Origin: Palaemon carinicauda
Lineage: Eukaryota; Arthropoda; Malacostraca; Decapoda; Palaemonidae
DNA: 64,000 nucleotides
Assembly (NCBI RefSeq): GCF_036898095.1
Contig: NC_090746.1
Span: forward strand, 52,209,098-52,273,097
Direction: 5' to 3'
Numbering within the stretch: position 1 is the first letter of the stretch; each line of letters opens with the position of its first letter. Of this stretch, positions 10,925-24,150 are shown in pieces. The notes below the pieces were generated by a model. It saw nothing but the letters and a program-made list of their open reading frames with translations. It had not been told where the DNA came from and searched no databases. The translations under genes and the position numbers were made by a program.

Positions 10925-12167
10925 CGACGTTCACTACACAAAAAATATACAACAGTGGAATACCCAAAAACCTGAGTAACAGTTCAACAGACCTGAGTAC
11001 TGGGCACCACCCCTTGATTTATACTGGGCAAGGGGACCCAGCTAGAACCTGACTTACCCGTTTGTTTCTCCTCCCTTTTGCTTGCTGATCATAAGTACAA
11101 GTATAAGAACATTAGGTGAAAGGAAATATTGTTTAATTAATTACGGGACACAGTGTGGGAGGAAAGAATTATGATAAGTTACGGTACTTAAGAGATCTTA
11201 AAAAACAGTGGCTGGGGAAGGGGGGCACATTGGTGTAGGAACAGAAATGATATGCAGTGTTCATAAAACAAGAAAATAAAATTTATTTATACAAACTGTT
11301 AGGGTTATGTTAGCATGGACCCATCAATCCAAATAGAAAATTAAAGACAAAATTAGCATTCCTTTACGTCAAACTTCAGCAACAGAGTAACAGTGATAAA
11401 CAAACAGGAAATTTTCTTCCCCCAGGTGGGACACTCATAAGTGTTCCTATACAGGCCAAGTCTAAACCAAGGCACCCCTAACCGTGTATCTATTTGGGCA
11501 AGTACCAGTATGCCATCTATAAAGAACATATAACGGTGAAAAATACAGTACCACAATTTTCCCTAAATCAATACTGTTCTCATCAATCTCCCGTCCACCA
11601 TTGGGATGCAAAGTCACTTAAACAGTCCTAATTTCTGAAAAGTACAGCCGCATACTATGTCGTACAGGTCTCTGCGGGCCCACCATTACAATATCTCGAA
11701 AAGTTTGTCAACAGCACATTTGAAATCTCTCAATCTTGGAAGGGGTTTTGAATAAGTCTGAATTCATACTAAACTCAAAAGTCACCCTCTTCCTAACATC
11801 GGAATTCACTTCTTGGGCCTCTGACCAGATATGCCATTTCAATAGCTCCTGTTAACTATTTAATGTTCATGACACACTCTCATATAGCAACACAGTAGCT
11901 TACTTCGAGTTACAAGGTATGGATATAGAACAGCATCACAGACTAGTACAGACTGATAACAGGAAATATTCTAAATTTGCTCTCCCTTATACTCCCTACT
12001 GAGTGTATGGGCTGCTGTCAATACCTGGAAAGGAACAATAACAAATTAAGACATTTTTTGAAAAAGGGGGCTTGAGGGATACAAAAGAAAAAAAAATTAA
12101 AATCAAATATGTTTCATACACACAAATCCACTAAGCTTTCATAGATACAAACATATTTTATCCCAAC
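10925..12167. mobile_element. Unidentified 1.24-kb insertion within the DIRS gag
   Basis: Gag-like sequence stops near 10924 and resumes near 12168. The two junctions carry similar 15-mers, ATGCCGACCACAACC at 10910 and ATGCCAATGACAACC at 12168 (12 of 15 identical), which would be an imperfect target duplication or duplicated gag codons. The inside has no terminal inverted repeats, LTRs, tRNA-like boxes or long frames that I can recognise. The nature of the insert and its exact ends are uncertain. Confidence 0.45.
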
Positions 12168-13360
12168 ATGCCAATGACAACCGGGGAGATCGTGATCTCA
12201 GAAAAGTTGGGAGCAATTCCCCTGGAAGAAGTGGAATTTTAGTCCAACAAAGATTCTTATCCAGACTGCTATGTCCGTCTTAGGAAGGAGCCAGCCTTAA
12301 AGGAGGAGACGGAGCCGGAGGTCATAGTTTTTGACCATAGTAAAGCTCAGATGTTACTAACGAGCTCGATGAAAGAGAGGGGCTTCACTAACTCAAAGGT
12401 GCCCGCCTTGAGTAAGAAGCTTCCCTCCTTTGTGGCCTCTCCTACCAGAGCCTTTCCCTTCTTGGAAAAGGGATATAAGGCTGCCTTAAAAGCGGTGGAG
12501 GCAGGGAAACCATGCCCCTCCTTAGAGGAGTGCAAGCCGTTATCTCTGACCTTGCCCTTGGACCAAGAAGACTGGAAGGACGTACACCTTACCTTCTCAG
12601 TTGGGAAACTGGAAGCTGAAATTGCTGAACGCTAGTTCGGTGAGGCGCTTCCAAAACTGTCGGAGGTTCTCTTGCGTAGAGAGCAAGAGACAAAAGAAAG
12701 ACTTGCGGCATCGATGTCGTTGCAAACAACACTAGAAACGATGGCAAGTGACCCCAAGAACCAGGACATGTTCATGGTTGTGGCCAAAACCCATCTGGCC
12801 ACAGTTACATAGGATTTCTATAGCTTTATTAAAGCTAGGAGAGCCTGTAGAGAGTTCGTGTTCGCCTCGGTTGCGGTGAGGCACGAACCGAGGAAACTGA
12901 TCTCCTCTCGTATTTGGGGTAAAGACCTCTTTCCCAATGAAGTGGTTAAAGAGGTAGTAGACAAGGCCGCCACAGAGAACCTTCTCAAAAAGTGGGGCCT
13001 AGATCTTAAGAGAAAGTCTTCTCCGGATGAGGGTCCCCAACCTAAGAGGAAGACAAAATTGCCTAGGCCATCCTCTCAGCCGGCTAAACCCTACCGACAG
13101 CAACATCAACAACAACTTCCTGTGTGACCGCGGTGCCTCAGATAGTGGCACAACCTCCAACCACGTACCAGCTGGTACCTCAACAAACGGCGACACAGTC
13201 GCCAGTTCTTAACCCAACCTCCGAAAGGCAGACTTCTTCCTTTCGTTTGAGAGCCAGAGGAACAGCCAGAGGTTCTTCTAGACGCCCTTCAAGAGGAAGG
13301 GGATCCAGGGGAGGACGCGGTCAAGGAGGCAAGGCCTCAGGTCCACAACAGCAGAAGTAG
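12168..13360 (+). pseudogene. gag: DIRS gag, C-terminal half
   Basis: The gag frame resumes with MPMTTGEIV. Recognisable stretches are 12351-12635 (Lys-rich, ending EAEIAER with a TAG), 12858-13127 (FASVAVRHEPRKL) and a C-terminal basic tail at 13124-13360 rich in Arg-Gly (SRGRGSRGGRGQGG), followed by the stop at 13358. RG-rich tails are common nucleic-acid binding ends of retroelement Gag proteins. Premature stops occur at about 12239, 12633 and 12810, and the final part shifts frame near 13125. The order and spacing to RT fit DIRS gag. The assignment rests on position and composition as well as on recall of related elements. Confidence 0.6.
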
Positions 13361-13499
13361 ATACTTCCAGTAGGAGGGAGATTACAGCTTTTTAGGGATC
13401 GCTGGACCTTCGATCCCTGGGCCCACAGCCTAAATAAGAATGGACTAGGTTGAAGCTGGAGCAGTCCTCCACCTCAATTTCCTCAATTCTTCCAACACT

Positions 13500-14570
13500 A
13501 AACACCCGCTCTGGAAGAATATGTCTGAGAGCTCTTAGACAAAAGAGTAATCCGGAAGATTAAGTTCATCAAATTCCAAGGAAGGCTGTTTTGTGTTCCA
13601 AAGAAGGACTCAGAAAAACTCAGAGTCATTCTAGACTTGTCGCCACTCAACAAGTTCATAGTGAACTACAAGTTCAGAATGCTCACACTTCAACACATAA
13701 GGACCCTACTGCCCAAAAGGGCATATGCTGTGTCTATAGACTTGTTTGACGCTTATTGGTATGTTCCAATTAATCGTCACCTCTCCCCCTACCTAGGCTT
13801 CAAGTTACACTGATAACTTTACGCCTTCAGAACCATGCCTTTCGGGCTAAACATAGCCTCAAGAATTTTCACGAAGCTCGCGAGCGCAGCCGTCCATCAA
13901 TTACGCCTAAAGGGAGTCCAAGTAGTAGCCTACTTGGACGACTGGCTGGTATGGGCAGCATCCAGGACAGAATGCATGCAAGCTTCTAAGAAAGTGATCC
14001 AGTTCCTGGAACATCTGGGATTCAAGATCAAAATCAAAAAGTCTCGTCTTTCTCTAGCTCAAAAATTTCGGTGGTTGGGAATCCACTGGAATTTGGAGTC
14101 ACATCGGCTTTCCATTCCTAGTAAGAAGAGGAAAGAAATAGCAGGATCTGTCAAGAGACTATTGAAATCCAAACGGATATCAAGACGCGAACAGGAGAGA
14201 GTGCTGGGCTCTCTACAGTTTGCTTCGATAACAGATCCAGTGCTAAGAGCACAGCTTAAGGATGCAACAGGAGTCTGGAGAAAATAGGCATCAAACGCGC
14301 GAAGAAATGGCACCTGTCAGTAGTTCACATGCAAGGGTTCCACAATGTGACAGCGGACGCTCTATCTAGGTTCACACCTATAGAGTCAGAATGGTCCCTT
14401 GACGCAGGATCGTTCTCCTTCATCTCGAGTCAAGTCCCAGAGCTGCAGATAGACCTCTTTGCGACGAAAGACAACAAGAAAATAGTTCGTTACGTGTCCA
14501 CTTACGAGGATCCGTTAGCGGAGGCAGTGGACGCTATGTCCCTGGACTAGAACATATGGTCCAGTATCTA
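13500..14570 (+). pseudogene. DIRS reverse transcriptase with truncated RNase H
   Basis: RT motifs appear in order: LRVILDLSPLNKF (about 13618-13656), VSIDLFDAYWYVPI (13731-13772) after a Leu-rich helix, MPFGLNIASRIFTKL (13835 on), and the catalytic YLDDW near 13931. LGSLQFAS (about 14206) and a thumb-like end follow. The frame breaks at TGA 13811-13813 and TAG 14285-14287. Immediately afterwards the reading jumps to HMQGFHNVTADALSR (14326 on), the last RNase H helix, then IDLFATKDN and DAMSLD, the usual DIRS tail. The central RNase H domain, with its Asp-Glu-Asp residues, is missing, so an internal deletion lies near 14288-14300. The MPFGL and YLDDW signatures separate it from Gypsy and LINE RTs. 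Confidence 0.85.
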
Positions 14571-15710
14571 TCTGTTCCCTCCGCACACCTCCTTTTGAAG
14601 GTCCTCGATATGCTGAGATCCTTCAAAGGGAAAGCTGCAATAGTGGCCCACAAGTGGCCAAATAGCATGTGGTTCCCTCTGGCTTGGAACTACGATTAAA
14701 ATTCGTACCGCTACCGGATCCATCCCTGTCTCAGCGAGTACAGAAGTCGACTGTCTTCACTCCATCACAGAAAACACGGAACCTACATCTCATGATTTTC
14801 TCTCCTTAACGATGAGAAAAAGATTCGGTGTTTAAAAGTTGGTTTAGACTTTTGGAGGAAACCAGAAGACACTATGAGGCTTCAGGGAAGAAATAGCTAT
14901 CCTTTGTCAAGCGAAGAAACCAAAAGAAATCCCGACAGATTCCTATTTATCATTCTTCATTCACCTTCATGAGCAAGGTTTAGCAGCCTACACAATTCTT
15001 TTGTTCAAGCCTGCCTTGACAAGTCAGATACCATATGCCTTACAGGTCGACCTTTCTAACGACGTTCTTAATCAACTAGCCCTTCAGCGCTTCCAAAGAC
15101 CATTTGCTTGGTCATTAGATATGATTCCTCATTGTGTATAAATAATGAACAATGAGGAATGTGCTTAGAAGGTTTTGAATTTAAGTCATATTTCTGTTTG
15201 TACTCGCCTTGGGGGCCAGAGTTAGTGAATAGTGGCTCTCTCTAGAGAGGAAGGCCACGTACAGTTCTTGGAGGGAGAACTGAATCTATTTCCAGACCCA
15301 ACGTTTCTTACCAGGAACAAGCTACCCACCAACAGGTGGGGTCCCTAGAGAATCTGCCATCTGGAGGAAGATGCATCTCTATGTCAAGTGGAGTGCCTAA
15401 AGGTCTATCTTTATAGAACTTCAGACTTTATGGGAGGACAGCTGTTCAGAAGAGAAACCCTGGGTTCAAAGTTATCTATAACTAAGGGCGAAATTCACCC
15501 GTGTTATTCGCAGAACGGATCCAGATAGTACACCCGTTAGTCATGATCCGAGGAAAGTTGCCTTTTCCAAAAAATTTCTTTAATTATATGGACTTTGAAC
15601 ATCCTTGTTTGCACACCGGCTGGTAGTCATCCAAGGCGTTCTTTATGCACTATGCGAAGCAAGTGGAGCAACTTATGAGATCTGTGGTAGCAGCAGGTAG
15701 AATTCTTTAA
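14571..15710 (+). pseudogene. DIRS tyrosine recombinase, decayed
   Basis: Pieces in several frames are in the order of a phage-integrase-type recombinase: a core-binding domain with EQGLAAYTILLFKPAL (near 14972-15019) and FAWSLDMIP (15103-15129), then the catalytic region with LRRGPEF-like sequence near 15210, CLKVYLYRT (15391-15417), SHDPRKVAFSK (near 15541-15572) and a final Trp/Phe-x-x-HY segment near 15645-15660. The His-x-x-Arg and terminal Tyr of the R-H-R-Y set are visible, while the first Arg is less clear. At least four stops and several frameshifts are present. Such enzymes join circular DNA to the target without target duplication. Confidence 0.65.
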
Positions 15711-16756
15711 CCTTCTGTTTTAAGTCTGCGAGGAACAGTGTAATTAATTTGGGACGATTAATTAAGAGGGTGCGCGTGTAGTCACTGTATGTTACTACAC
15801 GCTGAGCGATAGGCCACGAAAGTGTCCTTACAAACTGTTCCATTGACGTCGGTAATCTATAGCATAATACGGACACTTGTGCCAAGCGTTTTTTACGCTA
15901 GTGTATGTAAACAGTATACAGACTATATCATTATTATTAATAATTCTATTGAAGTGGCATATCTGTTTCCTAGTAGATGAAACAATATTTTCTGTGGACT
16001 GTTTTTCTTTATGCTTTTACGCATATCATCCACATTTTATAAATTTTATAAATGTGATCTGATATTTTCGTTTATTAAATTTTAATAAACTAGTTCTTAG
16101 TGAACCCTGCGTCTTTTTCGCCCACACTCATTTTATTAGAAATGTACTGAGCATTAAGATTAAAATATGGATATTTTTATCATGGTACGTCTTTTGAGAT
16201 TGTTCCCTGATTCAAGCAAAAGTCCACTCACTCTAACCCTTCCTTGGAAGGGTTGACGTGGTACCGTAACGGGTTAGTGGCAAAGAGGCAAAATTTGTTT
16301 CTATGCAGATACAACCATTATCCAATACTTTATAAGAGTAGTCGCATTGGGGAAGATGTCACAAATTCATTCTGACATTGGTGATTCTTATACAAACTTT
16401 GCTTTATATTGTATAGTGCGAGACCACTATACAGGCTTGTCATTTTGTCATCCATAAATTTTTATGTACTCCTCGAGACTTTTTTCCAGAGTCTAGTACG
16501 ACTCTTCCCTGTAGGGGGCAGGAAGCACTAACATAGATCATGCTTAGATGATAATGATGTATGATGGTAACATCATAGGTCTCTAGGTCTAGACGGACCA
16601 GGAAAATACTTTCTTGAGAGTACGGCACTGATTGAGAATCCACATGGCCTGACCCCAAAAAACGGATTTTGAGCGAAGCGAAAAATCTATTTTTGGGTGA
16701 GGGCCTGTTGACCCCTCCCTATAGTACAGTATCTGTAACACCTCGTATATCGCTAT
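15711..16756. other. DIRS 3' region before the right inverted repeat
   Basis: AT-rich and non-coding. At 16661-16701 it contains a 41-bp motif around GGATTTTGAGCGAAGCG that recurs inverted at 17094-17134, so it brackets the right terminal repeat. Confidence 0.5.
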
Positions 16757-17090
16757 AAGGAATAAAGAGGGCACTACCGCCTTCATCAGATACACACCGA
16801 AAACGGAATAAGAGAGATGCCTTATGAGCGGCTCTCTTTTCATTCTCGTTTCAGATTCTTGTCGCTATTCCCCTCGAATCATTAATACTGTTCGGGGCGA
16901 AGATAGCTATGTGACGTGTCAAGAATACGTCCTCTGATATTATGCGATATCCCTGTGAGATTATTTAGGGATATTCGCTCCAGGAGTTAGAATTCTGGAT
17001 ACCTTAAGGTAAAATTCTCTGGGAATATCACTGTAGTCAAATATACCCTAGAAAGCTACCCAATAGGAACTTCCATCAGGACGACATGGC
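16757..17090 (-). repeat. Right inverted terminal repeat of the DIRS element
   Basis: Reverse complement of 7585-7920, as described there. It is itself framed by an inverted 41-bp motif (16661-16701 and 17094-17134), giving a small nested foldback structure of about 470 bp. Confidence 0.9.
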
Positions 17091-17131
17091 TACCTCATCC
17101 AAATATAGATTTTTCGTTTCGCTCAAAATCC

Positions 17132-17135
<4 letters not shown>

Positions 17136-17168
<33 letters not shown>

Positions 17169-17174
17169 ATATAT

Positions 17175-17254
<80 letters not shown>
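17136..17254. repeat. (TA)n microsatellite
   Basis: TA tract with a few ATG/CAT interruptions, directly right of the DIRS terminus, as on the left side. Confidence 0.95.
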
Positions 17255-17256
<2 letters not shown>

Positions 17257-17893
17257 CAAACAGTAATGATAGGAAATTAACAACACCTGTTGCTGTGAAA
17301 ATCTCTTCTCTCATACTTACTTCACCTGTGTCCAGAACAATAAATTCAATCACACAGTAAATACCAATATTCTCTATTGTATATTGAAAATTATATATAT
17401 AACTATAATCAGATATATTATTTACTCTCTGCAGCATATTGCGGTATGTAATTTTCTGTTGGAAACAAAATTTGAATTTGGTTGAAAATTCCCTTCCCAT
17501 CTTCCTCTTAGATATTCCCACGCCGCACCAAATATGATTCAGCGGAGCAAATTTTCCTGAGCATGCATTTCCGATTGGAAAACTACATTGGTGAAAATCC
17601 TATAAATCGGGAATTTTACTTTTACAATAATTTTATTTCTTTCTTTTATTTCCTTCAATACACAATGTTCAGAATTTACTTTATACATTTAATAATTTAT
17701 CTATTTTTTGATAAATTAATTTTATCATATTTTCTTTTTGTCTTTCTCTTTATATCTATTATTTATGTGTAGTCTACTTAGGTATTTAAGGGACAAAAAA
17801 AAAATGTTATTAACCTGAGGATAATTACTCAAGTTTTTTTTTCGATAAATTTTACATATCAGATGATCATCTTTCCTAATTTATAGTACTTTG

Positions 17894-17894
<1 letters not shown>
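17255..17894. other. AT-rich stretch without recognised genes
   Basis: No coding, RNA or transposon signature was recognised. Confidence 0.5.

Positions 17895-17981
<87 letters not shown>
17895..17981. repeat. (TC)n microsatellite followed by (TTC)-rich run
   Basis: Uninterrupted CT dinucleotides, followed by a CTT/CTC-rich stretch to about 18050. Confidence 0.95.
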
Positions 17982-17983
<2 letters not shown>

Positions 17984-18327
17984 AAATTCTGAACAAAACT
18001 TTTCCTCTTCTTCTTTTTCTTCTTCTTCTCCCTCTTCTTCCCTCTTGAAGCCTTCCGCAGCATCTGACGCTTCGTTGAACAGCAAGAAGCAGCTCATGAA
18101 GTTGTAATTAATGTTATTTGTAAGTGTGATATGTAGAATAGCAGTTCCACTATCTCAAATATAATGAAAGTATTAGATGTAAGATTTACAAAAAATAGAT
18201 ACCTTTCCTCTAAAAGAAAATTCTTCCAAATTTATAAAGCCTGCTATTACATTGTATGAAATGTATTTTATCTATTTGCAATGGGTAAAGAAATTTTGCA
18301 GGGCTGTATGGTGATGATGATGATGAT

Positions 18328-18328
<1 letters not shown>

Positions 18329-18389
<61 letters not shown>

Positions 18390-18420
18390 ATGTCCCTACA
18401 TCTTGAATCATTGATTATAA

Positions 18421-18498
<78 letters not shown>

Positions 18499-18531
18499 CA
18501 TGTCCCAGCGACATCAAGAACCATTGATTAC

Positions 18532-18581
<50 letters not shown>

Positions 18582-18615
18582 CATGTCCCAGCAACATCAA
18601 GAACCATTGGTTACA

Positions 18616-18684
<69 letters not shown>

Positions 18685-18788
18685 TCCATGTCCTAGTGAC
18701 ATCATGAATCATTGATTATAAAGAGAGAGAGAAAGTCGATGTCCATACGACATCTTGAATCGTTGATTATAAAGTGTGTGTGTGTGTG
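18329..18788. repeat. Composite GA satellite, block a
   Basis: (GA)n runs of 20-80 bp alternate with a conserved unit of about 40 bp. Its core is ATGTCCCAGCGACAT or a variant, followed after a short link by GAACCATTGATTA. Five units are visible, at about 18387, 18497, 18580, 18685 and 18735. The block ends in (GT)n at 18773-18788, where LINE A copy 1 begins. Confidence 0.9.
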
Positions 18789-20459
18789 AACCTTATTTCC
18801 TTATTGCCTTATTTTTTGTTTGGGTTCCCCCAGGTCCCTCAGTGTGAGGCACCTCGTATATCCACTAGAGAGTTGCTAATGCATCTTCCGGTGTATTTTG
18901 CATCTTCCAGTCTTGGATGGTCTGGGATGCATCTTAGGTATTTATCGAGCTTATTCTTAAACACATCTACGCTAACTCCTGATATGTTTCTTAGATGAGC
19001 TGGCAGCACATTAAATAGTCGCTGCATTATCGATGCTTGTGCATAGTGGATTTATGTCCTGTGCGCCTTTCTTAGTTTACCTGGAATATTTTTTGGCACT
19101 ATTAATCTACCTCGGCTTGCTCTTTCTGATATTTTAAGCTCCATGATGTTTTCAGTAATTCCTTCTATTTGCTTTCATGCTTGTATTATCATGTAGCGTT
19201 CTCTTCTCCTATCTAGACTATATAGTTTTAAAAATTGCAGTCTTTCCCAGTAGTCAAGGTCCTTAACTTCTTCTATTCTAGCATTATAGGACCTTTGTAC
19301 ACTCTCTATTTGCGCAATATCCTTTTGGTAGTGTGGGTACCATATCACATTGCAGTACTCGAGTGCACTACGTACATAAGTTTTGTAAAGCATAATCATG
19401 TGTTCAGCTTTTCTTGTTTTAAAGTGTCTGAATAACATTCCCATTTTTGCTTTACATTTAGCCAACAGTGTTGCTATTTGGTCGTTGCATAACATATTCC
19501 TATTTAACATTACACCAAGGTCTTTAATTGCTTCCTTGTTTGTGATTGTCTCATTATTAGGTCCCTTGTATGCATACACCATTCCTTCTCTGTTTCCATA
19601 ATTTATTGATTCGAATTTATCGGAGTTAAATACCATCCTATTTATCTCCTCCCATTCATATATTTTGTTTAGATCTCTTTGTAGTGAGTTCCTATCTTCA
19701 TCACAAGTAATTTCTCTACTTATTCTTGTGTCATCGGCGAAACTTCTCACTACGGAGTTTTCAACATCACAGTCTATGTCTGAGATCATAATAACAAACA
19801 GCAGTGCAGCTAATACCGTACCCTGTGGCACGCCAGATATTACCTGAGCTTCATCTGATTTCTCGTAATTTGCAACCACTATCTGTTTTCTGTTTTGCAG
19901 GAATTCTTTTACCCATTTTCCTATCTTTCCCACAATATTAGGCTTTCTCATTTTTTTTCTCTAATATATTATGGTCTACCTTGTCAAAGGCTTTTGCAAA
20001 ATCTAGATAGATCACATCTGTGTCTTTTTCATTTATCATATTTTTGTATGTTTTCATAGTGTGCTATCAGTTGGGTTTGTGTACTTTTTCCGGGCACAAA
20101 ACCGTGTTGACCTATACTGAATAAATTATTTTTAACCAAATGGTTCATTATTTTCTTTTTTATTACCCTCGCATACAATTTCATAATATGTGATGTTAGA
20201 CTAACAGGTCTATAATTGCTTGCCTCTAGTCTTGATCCACTTTTGAAGATAGGGGTTATATAAGCTAATTTATTTTTAACATATATCTCGCTCATATCTA
20301 CACTTTGTCTTAGCAGTATTGCAAGCGGCTTCGCGATAGTGTTTGCAGTTTATTTTACAAAATCGCTGGAACTCCATCTGGTCCGGCTGCCGATCCATTT
20401 TTAATTTCGTTTATAGCCTTGACAATATTTGCTTCATTAATATCTATATCCGTTAGATA
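18789..20459 (-). pseudogene. LINE family A, copy 1, 5'-truncated, RT and C-terminus
   Basis: Non-LTR retrotransposon read on the minus strand. The RT starts inside LAYITPIFKSGSR with NYRPVSLTSHIMK (about 20260-20180). It continues with GVPQGTVLAALLF (GVPQG box) and FADDTRIS, so the catalytic Asp pair is intact (about 19740). After this come the C-terminal LYKTYVRSALEYCNVIW and MQRLFNVLPAHLRN (19027 on). Frameshifts lie near 20030-19950 and 19170-19030. The 3' tail reads like repeated ATAAGG, as in CR1/L2-like LINEs, and meets the GA/GT block. The 5' end is cut at GTTAGATA (about 20459), with ORF1 and endonuclease missing. The best guess is the CR1/L2/Daphne group. Copies 2 and 3 are at 37250-38168 and 38965-43570. 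Confidence 0.85.
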
Positions 20460-21701
<1,242 letters not shown>

Positions 21702-21848
21702 CACTAGGCTGGAGGAAGGATCAGAAAAACGAAATTTTTGGACTAGCCCTTTCGTATTTTCATACCTCTTCAGGTCCAATTGATACAGAAAGTTATGAAC
21801 AGGATCAAAGTCACCTCTGCGACAGCAGTAAACAAGAAATAATACAAT

Positions 21849-22416
21849 TGTAAACAGTCACGAATCACGTCTTCTATTTCCATTATTGAACTAGCCAATT
21901 ATATAATTTGGGGTCGTTTAGTTGCCAAATTAGGTACTGGATGAATTCTTTAAGAAGCGAAAATCTGCGCAAAGAATCGTTGTTTTACAATTGATCTTGA
22001 GGCCTGGAGCTGGGCGGTTCTCTTTTCGAGATGGCCATTAATAATTTAGAATAAGACTGCGTCCTCCAACTAAATAACTTGGAGTAAGTAACTGTATTGA
22101 TTGAACAATTCCATTTGTAATTTACTGGTCGATTCAAATTCAAATTTGTTATTTCTGTTTTGATTGGTTTTGTTGTAATATACTTATTATTGTTTTGTAA
22201 GTCGTAATATAAGTGTAATTTAGTTTTAATTTAGGACTGTTGACATTTTCTCTGTAAAGTATGATAAAAATATTATTGTAACTATCTCATTTGCAGAATG
22301 AAATGTCTGTAACGACTTCAACGTTGTGACGTTACATGCCTTGTTCGTATGGTTGGTTGAGGTGTCAATGGTCTTATTCTGATTGGGCAGGTGCAAGCCC
22401 CTGCAGTTGCACTACA
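21849..22416 (+). repeat. BEL/Pao 5' LTR
   Basis: 568 bp, aligned along its length with 31555-32120. It is AT-rich in the middle and starts TG and ends CA, as LTRs do. Confidence 0.92.
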
Positions 22417-22767
22417 TTTCACTTACAAGTAATCTGCGGAATCGAGGAAACTTTAAAGTAAGTTCGCTCCAATTTGTGCCTTGTGGTATCTAAATTGTCC
22501 TCAAGGGTCAACTCGTTCATAAATTACTTAATTGTCAACAACAGCAAACGAAAGTGTCAACGAGTTTAGTTCGAGAAAGCTGAATGTTTGAATGCCTAAG
22601 TAATTGGTTCCTTCAATGACTCGTCGTCTAGAAAAGTGGCTATTATCAGTTATCGACCCAAAGTTGATGTTTTGAAGCAATACTTCTTGTGTTCCATTTC
22701 TCATAATTGGGTCGCTGAATTCATCGTTCGAGTGTTGTACCGCTGTTTACTGTTCAATCTCGTAAAC

Positions 22768-24150
22768 ATGCCTCCCAGGAAAGTGAAATCTTTGACTCAG
22801 AGGAAATTTGACATTGCCTTTGAGACCTGGACTATTGAAAGTTTTGACGCCGAGGCCATCTTAGCAGATGCAGAATCCGCCACTGTTGATGATCTAAGGT
22901 TATCATTGAACTCTCTTCGTGAATCATATGGTGATTTGAAAAGAGTCTCTGCAGGCAATCTGAATTGTGATGTATCTTTGAAAACATTGCGTGATGCGGG
23001 TGTTACCTTCCACAAGCTGAGGACGCAGATAAATGAACGAATGGGGCAGCTATCGGTAAAAGAGGACATTCCTAAGCATGCTAATGAAGTCAGCAAATCT
23101 AATTCCTCATTAGTCCAATTAAAGAGACTTTCTTGTCCGACATGGGATGGTGAAGTTCGATCGTATAAAAGATTCAAGAAAAATTTCGAGCTTCTAGTTC
23201 AGAGCCAGATGTCTGGGGAGATGGCGCTTTTAAGACTGAGAGAAGCATTGCGAGAAAACTCGAGAGAAGGCCTCATTGTTCAGTCGAAATCGAGTTTGGA
23301 TGAAGCATGGTCAGCATTAGATTGCATTTACGGAAGGGGAAACATCATCCGTGACGCTGTCCTCAAGGACGTCCATGACATTAGACCTGTCAGAAGCAAG
23401 TCTGATGCAGATGGTCTTCGTCGATTGGTAACGGAACTTACTGTCTCTAAAGAGGACCTGAGATCGGTAAACCAAACGTCTGCATTAGGTGAGTCGGTAT
23501 TTTCCATCATAATGGGATAAATTCCAGTATAACTGCGCAGAAGAATCGACAGAAAAATTCTGGCAGATGACCTTGATGCTGAAGCCTCCTTTGATCTACT
23601 CTTAGGAATGGCCGACACGGCAGCCTCAATCGAAGAAACAGCTAAATTGCGAGCAGAAGCTCATTCTAGTTACATTTTCAGAGAAGAGCCGACGATGGTC
23701 GTTAAGAATTATCAGGTTAGCAGTAAGGACAAAAACATTGGTAACAGCGGTTCGAAAGGTGTCAAGCCTGGCAAGAATGGAACCCCCAAAAAGGGTAACA
23801 GTTGGAAGGAATCGAAAACCAGGAAGCTAAAAAATTCCCAATCTTCCGTTCAATCGTGTATTTTTCATTCTACGGCTGATCACCAAACGTCTGAATGCAG
23901 AGTGTTCTTAGGTCTTTCGTCCATAAAAAAGAAAGAGAACTTGAAGGAACATAACCGGTGGGAAAAGTGCTTTGGTTCTCACCCCTCAAATCAGTGCAGA
24001 AATAAGCACATTTGTCAGGGGGTTAATTGCAAGACGCCAGACAATCATCATACTCTATTGCATACTGCTTGCCTAGCTGCGTCAAGCATGGTTTATGGTC
24101 CTGTTGATTGCAAGAAACTCTGTCATCATCTAGGCCAGAACACATGAGAC
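22768..24150 (+). pseudogene. gag: BEL/Pao gag with zinc knuckles
   Basis: ATG 22768 (MPPRKVKSL) follows a 350-bp leader. The first 250 residues (to TAA at 23518-23520) carry a BEL-type capsid region, with LKRLSCPTWDGEV and YKRFKKNFELLV. The frame continues after that stop and a second stop near 23529, with RRIDRKILADDLDAEAS and MADTAASIEETAK, to 24147. Near 23857-24055 lies the Pao-type Cys/His cluster: CIFHSTADHQTSEC, then CFGSHPSNQC and CKTPDNHHTLLH, the nucleic acid binding end. A frame change at about 24110 leads into the protease. Confidence 0.85.

Larger units (their letters stand above)
7585..17090 (+). mobile_element. DIRS-like tyrosine-recombinase retrotransposon
   Basis: The 9.5-kb unit is bounded by inverted repeats and holds, in order, gag, RT with residual RNase H, and a tyrosine recombinase, which is the DIRS arrangement. 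No DDE integrase, protease or flanking target duplication is seen, as expected for this order, whose circular DNA is thought to integrate by recombination. It is longer than usual for DIRS elements, partly because of a 2.1-kb leader, a 1.25-kb insertion in gag and a 1.0-kb 3' region. All three coding modules have stops or frameshifts, so the copy is dead. Confidence 0.85.

Noticed and set aside
11353..11556. A 67-residue minus-strand frame in the gag insertion
   Set aside because: Short, no recognisable domain, no conservation evidence.
18422..18715. Long frames of Arg-Glu or Ser-Leu repeats in the GA blocks (also 17.9, 36-39, 43-46 and 50.8-51.5 kb)
   Set aside because: They are translations of (GA)n/(CT)n in either direction, with no other coding evidence.
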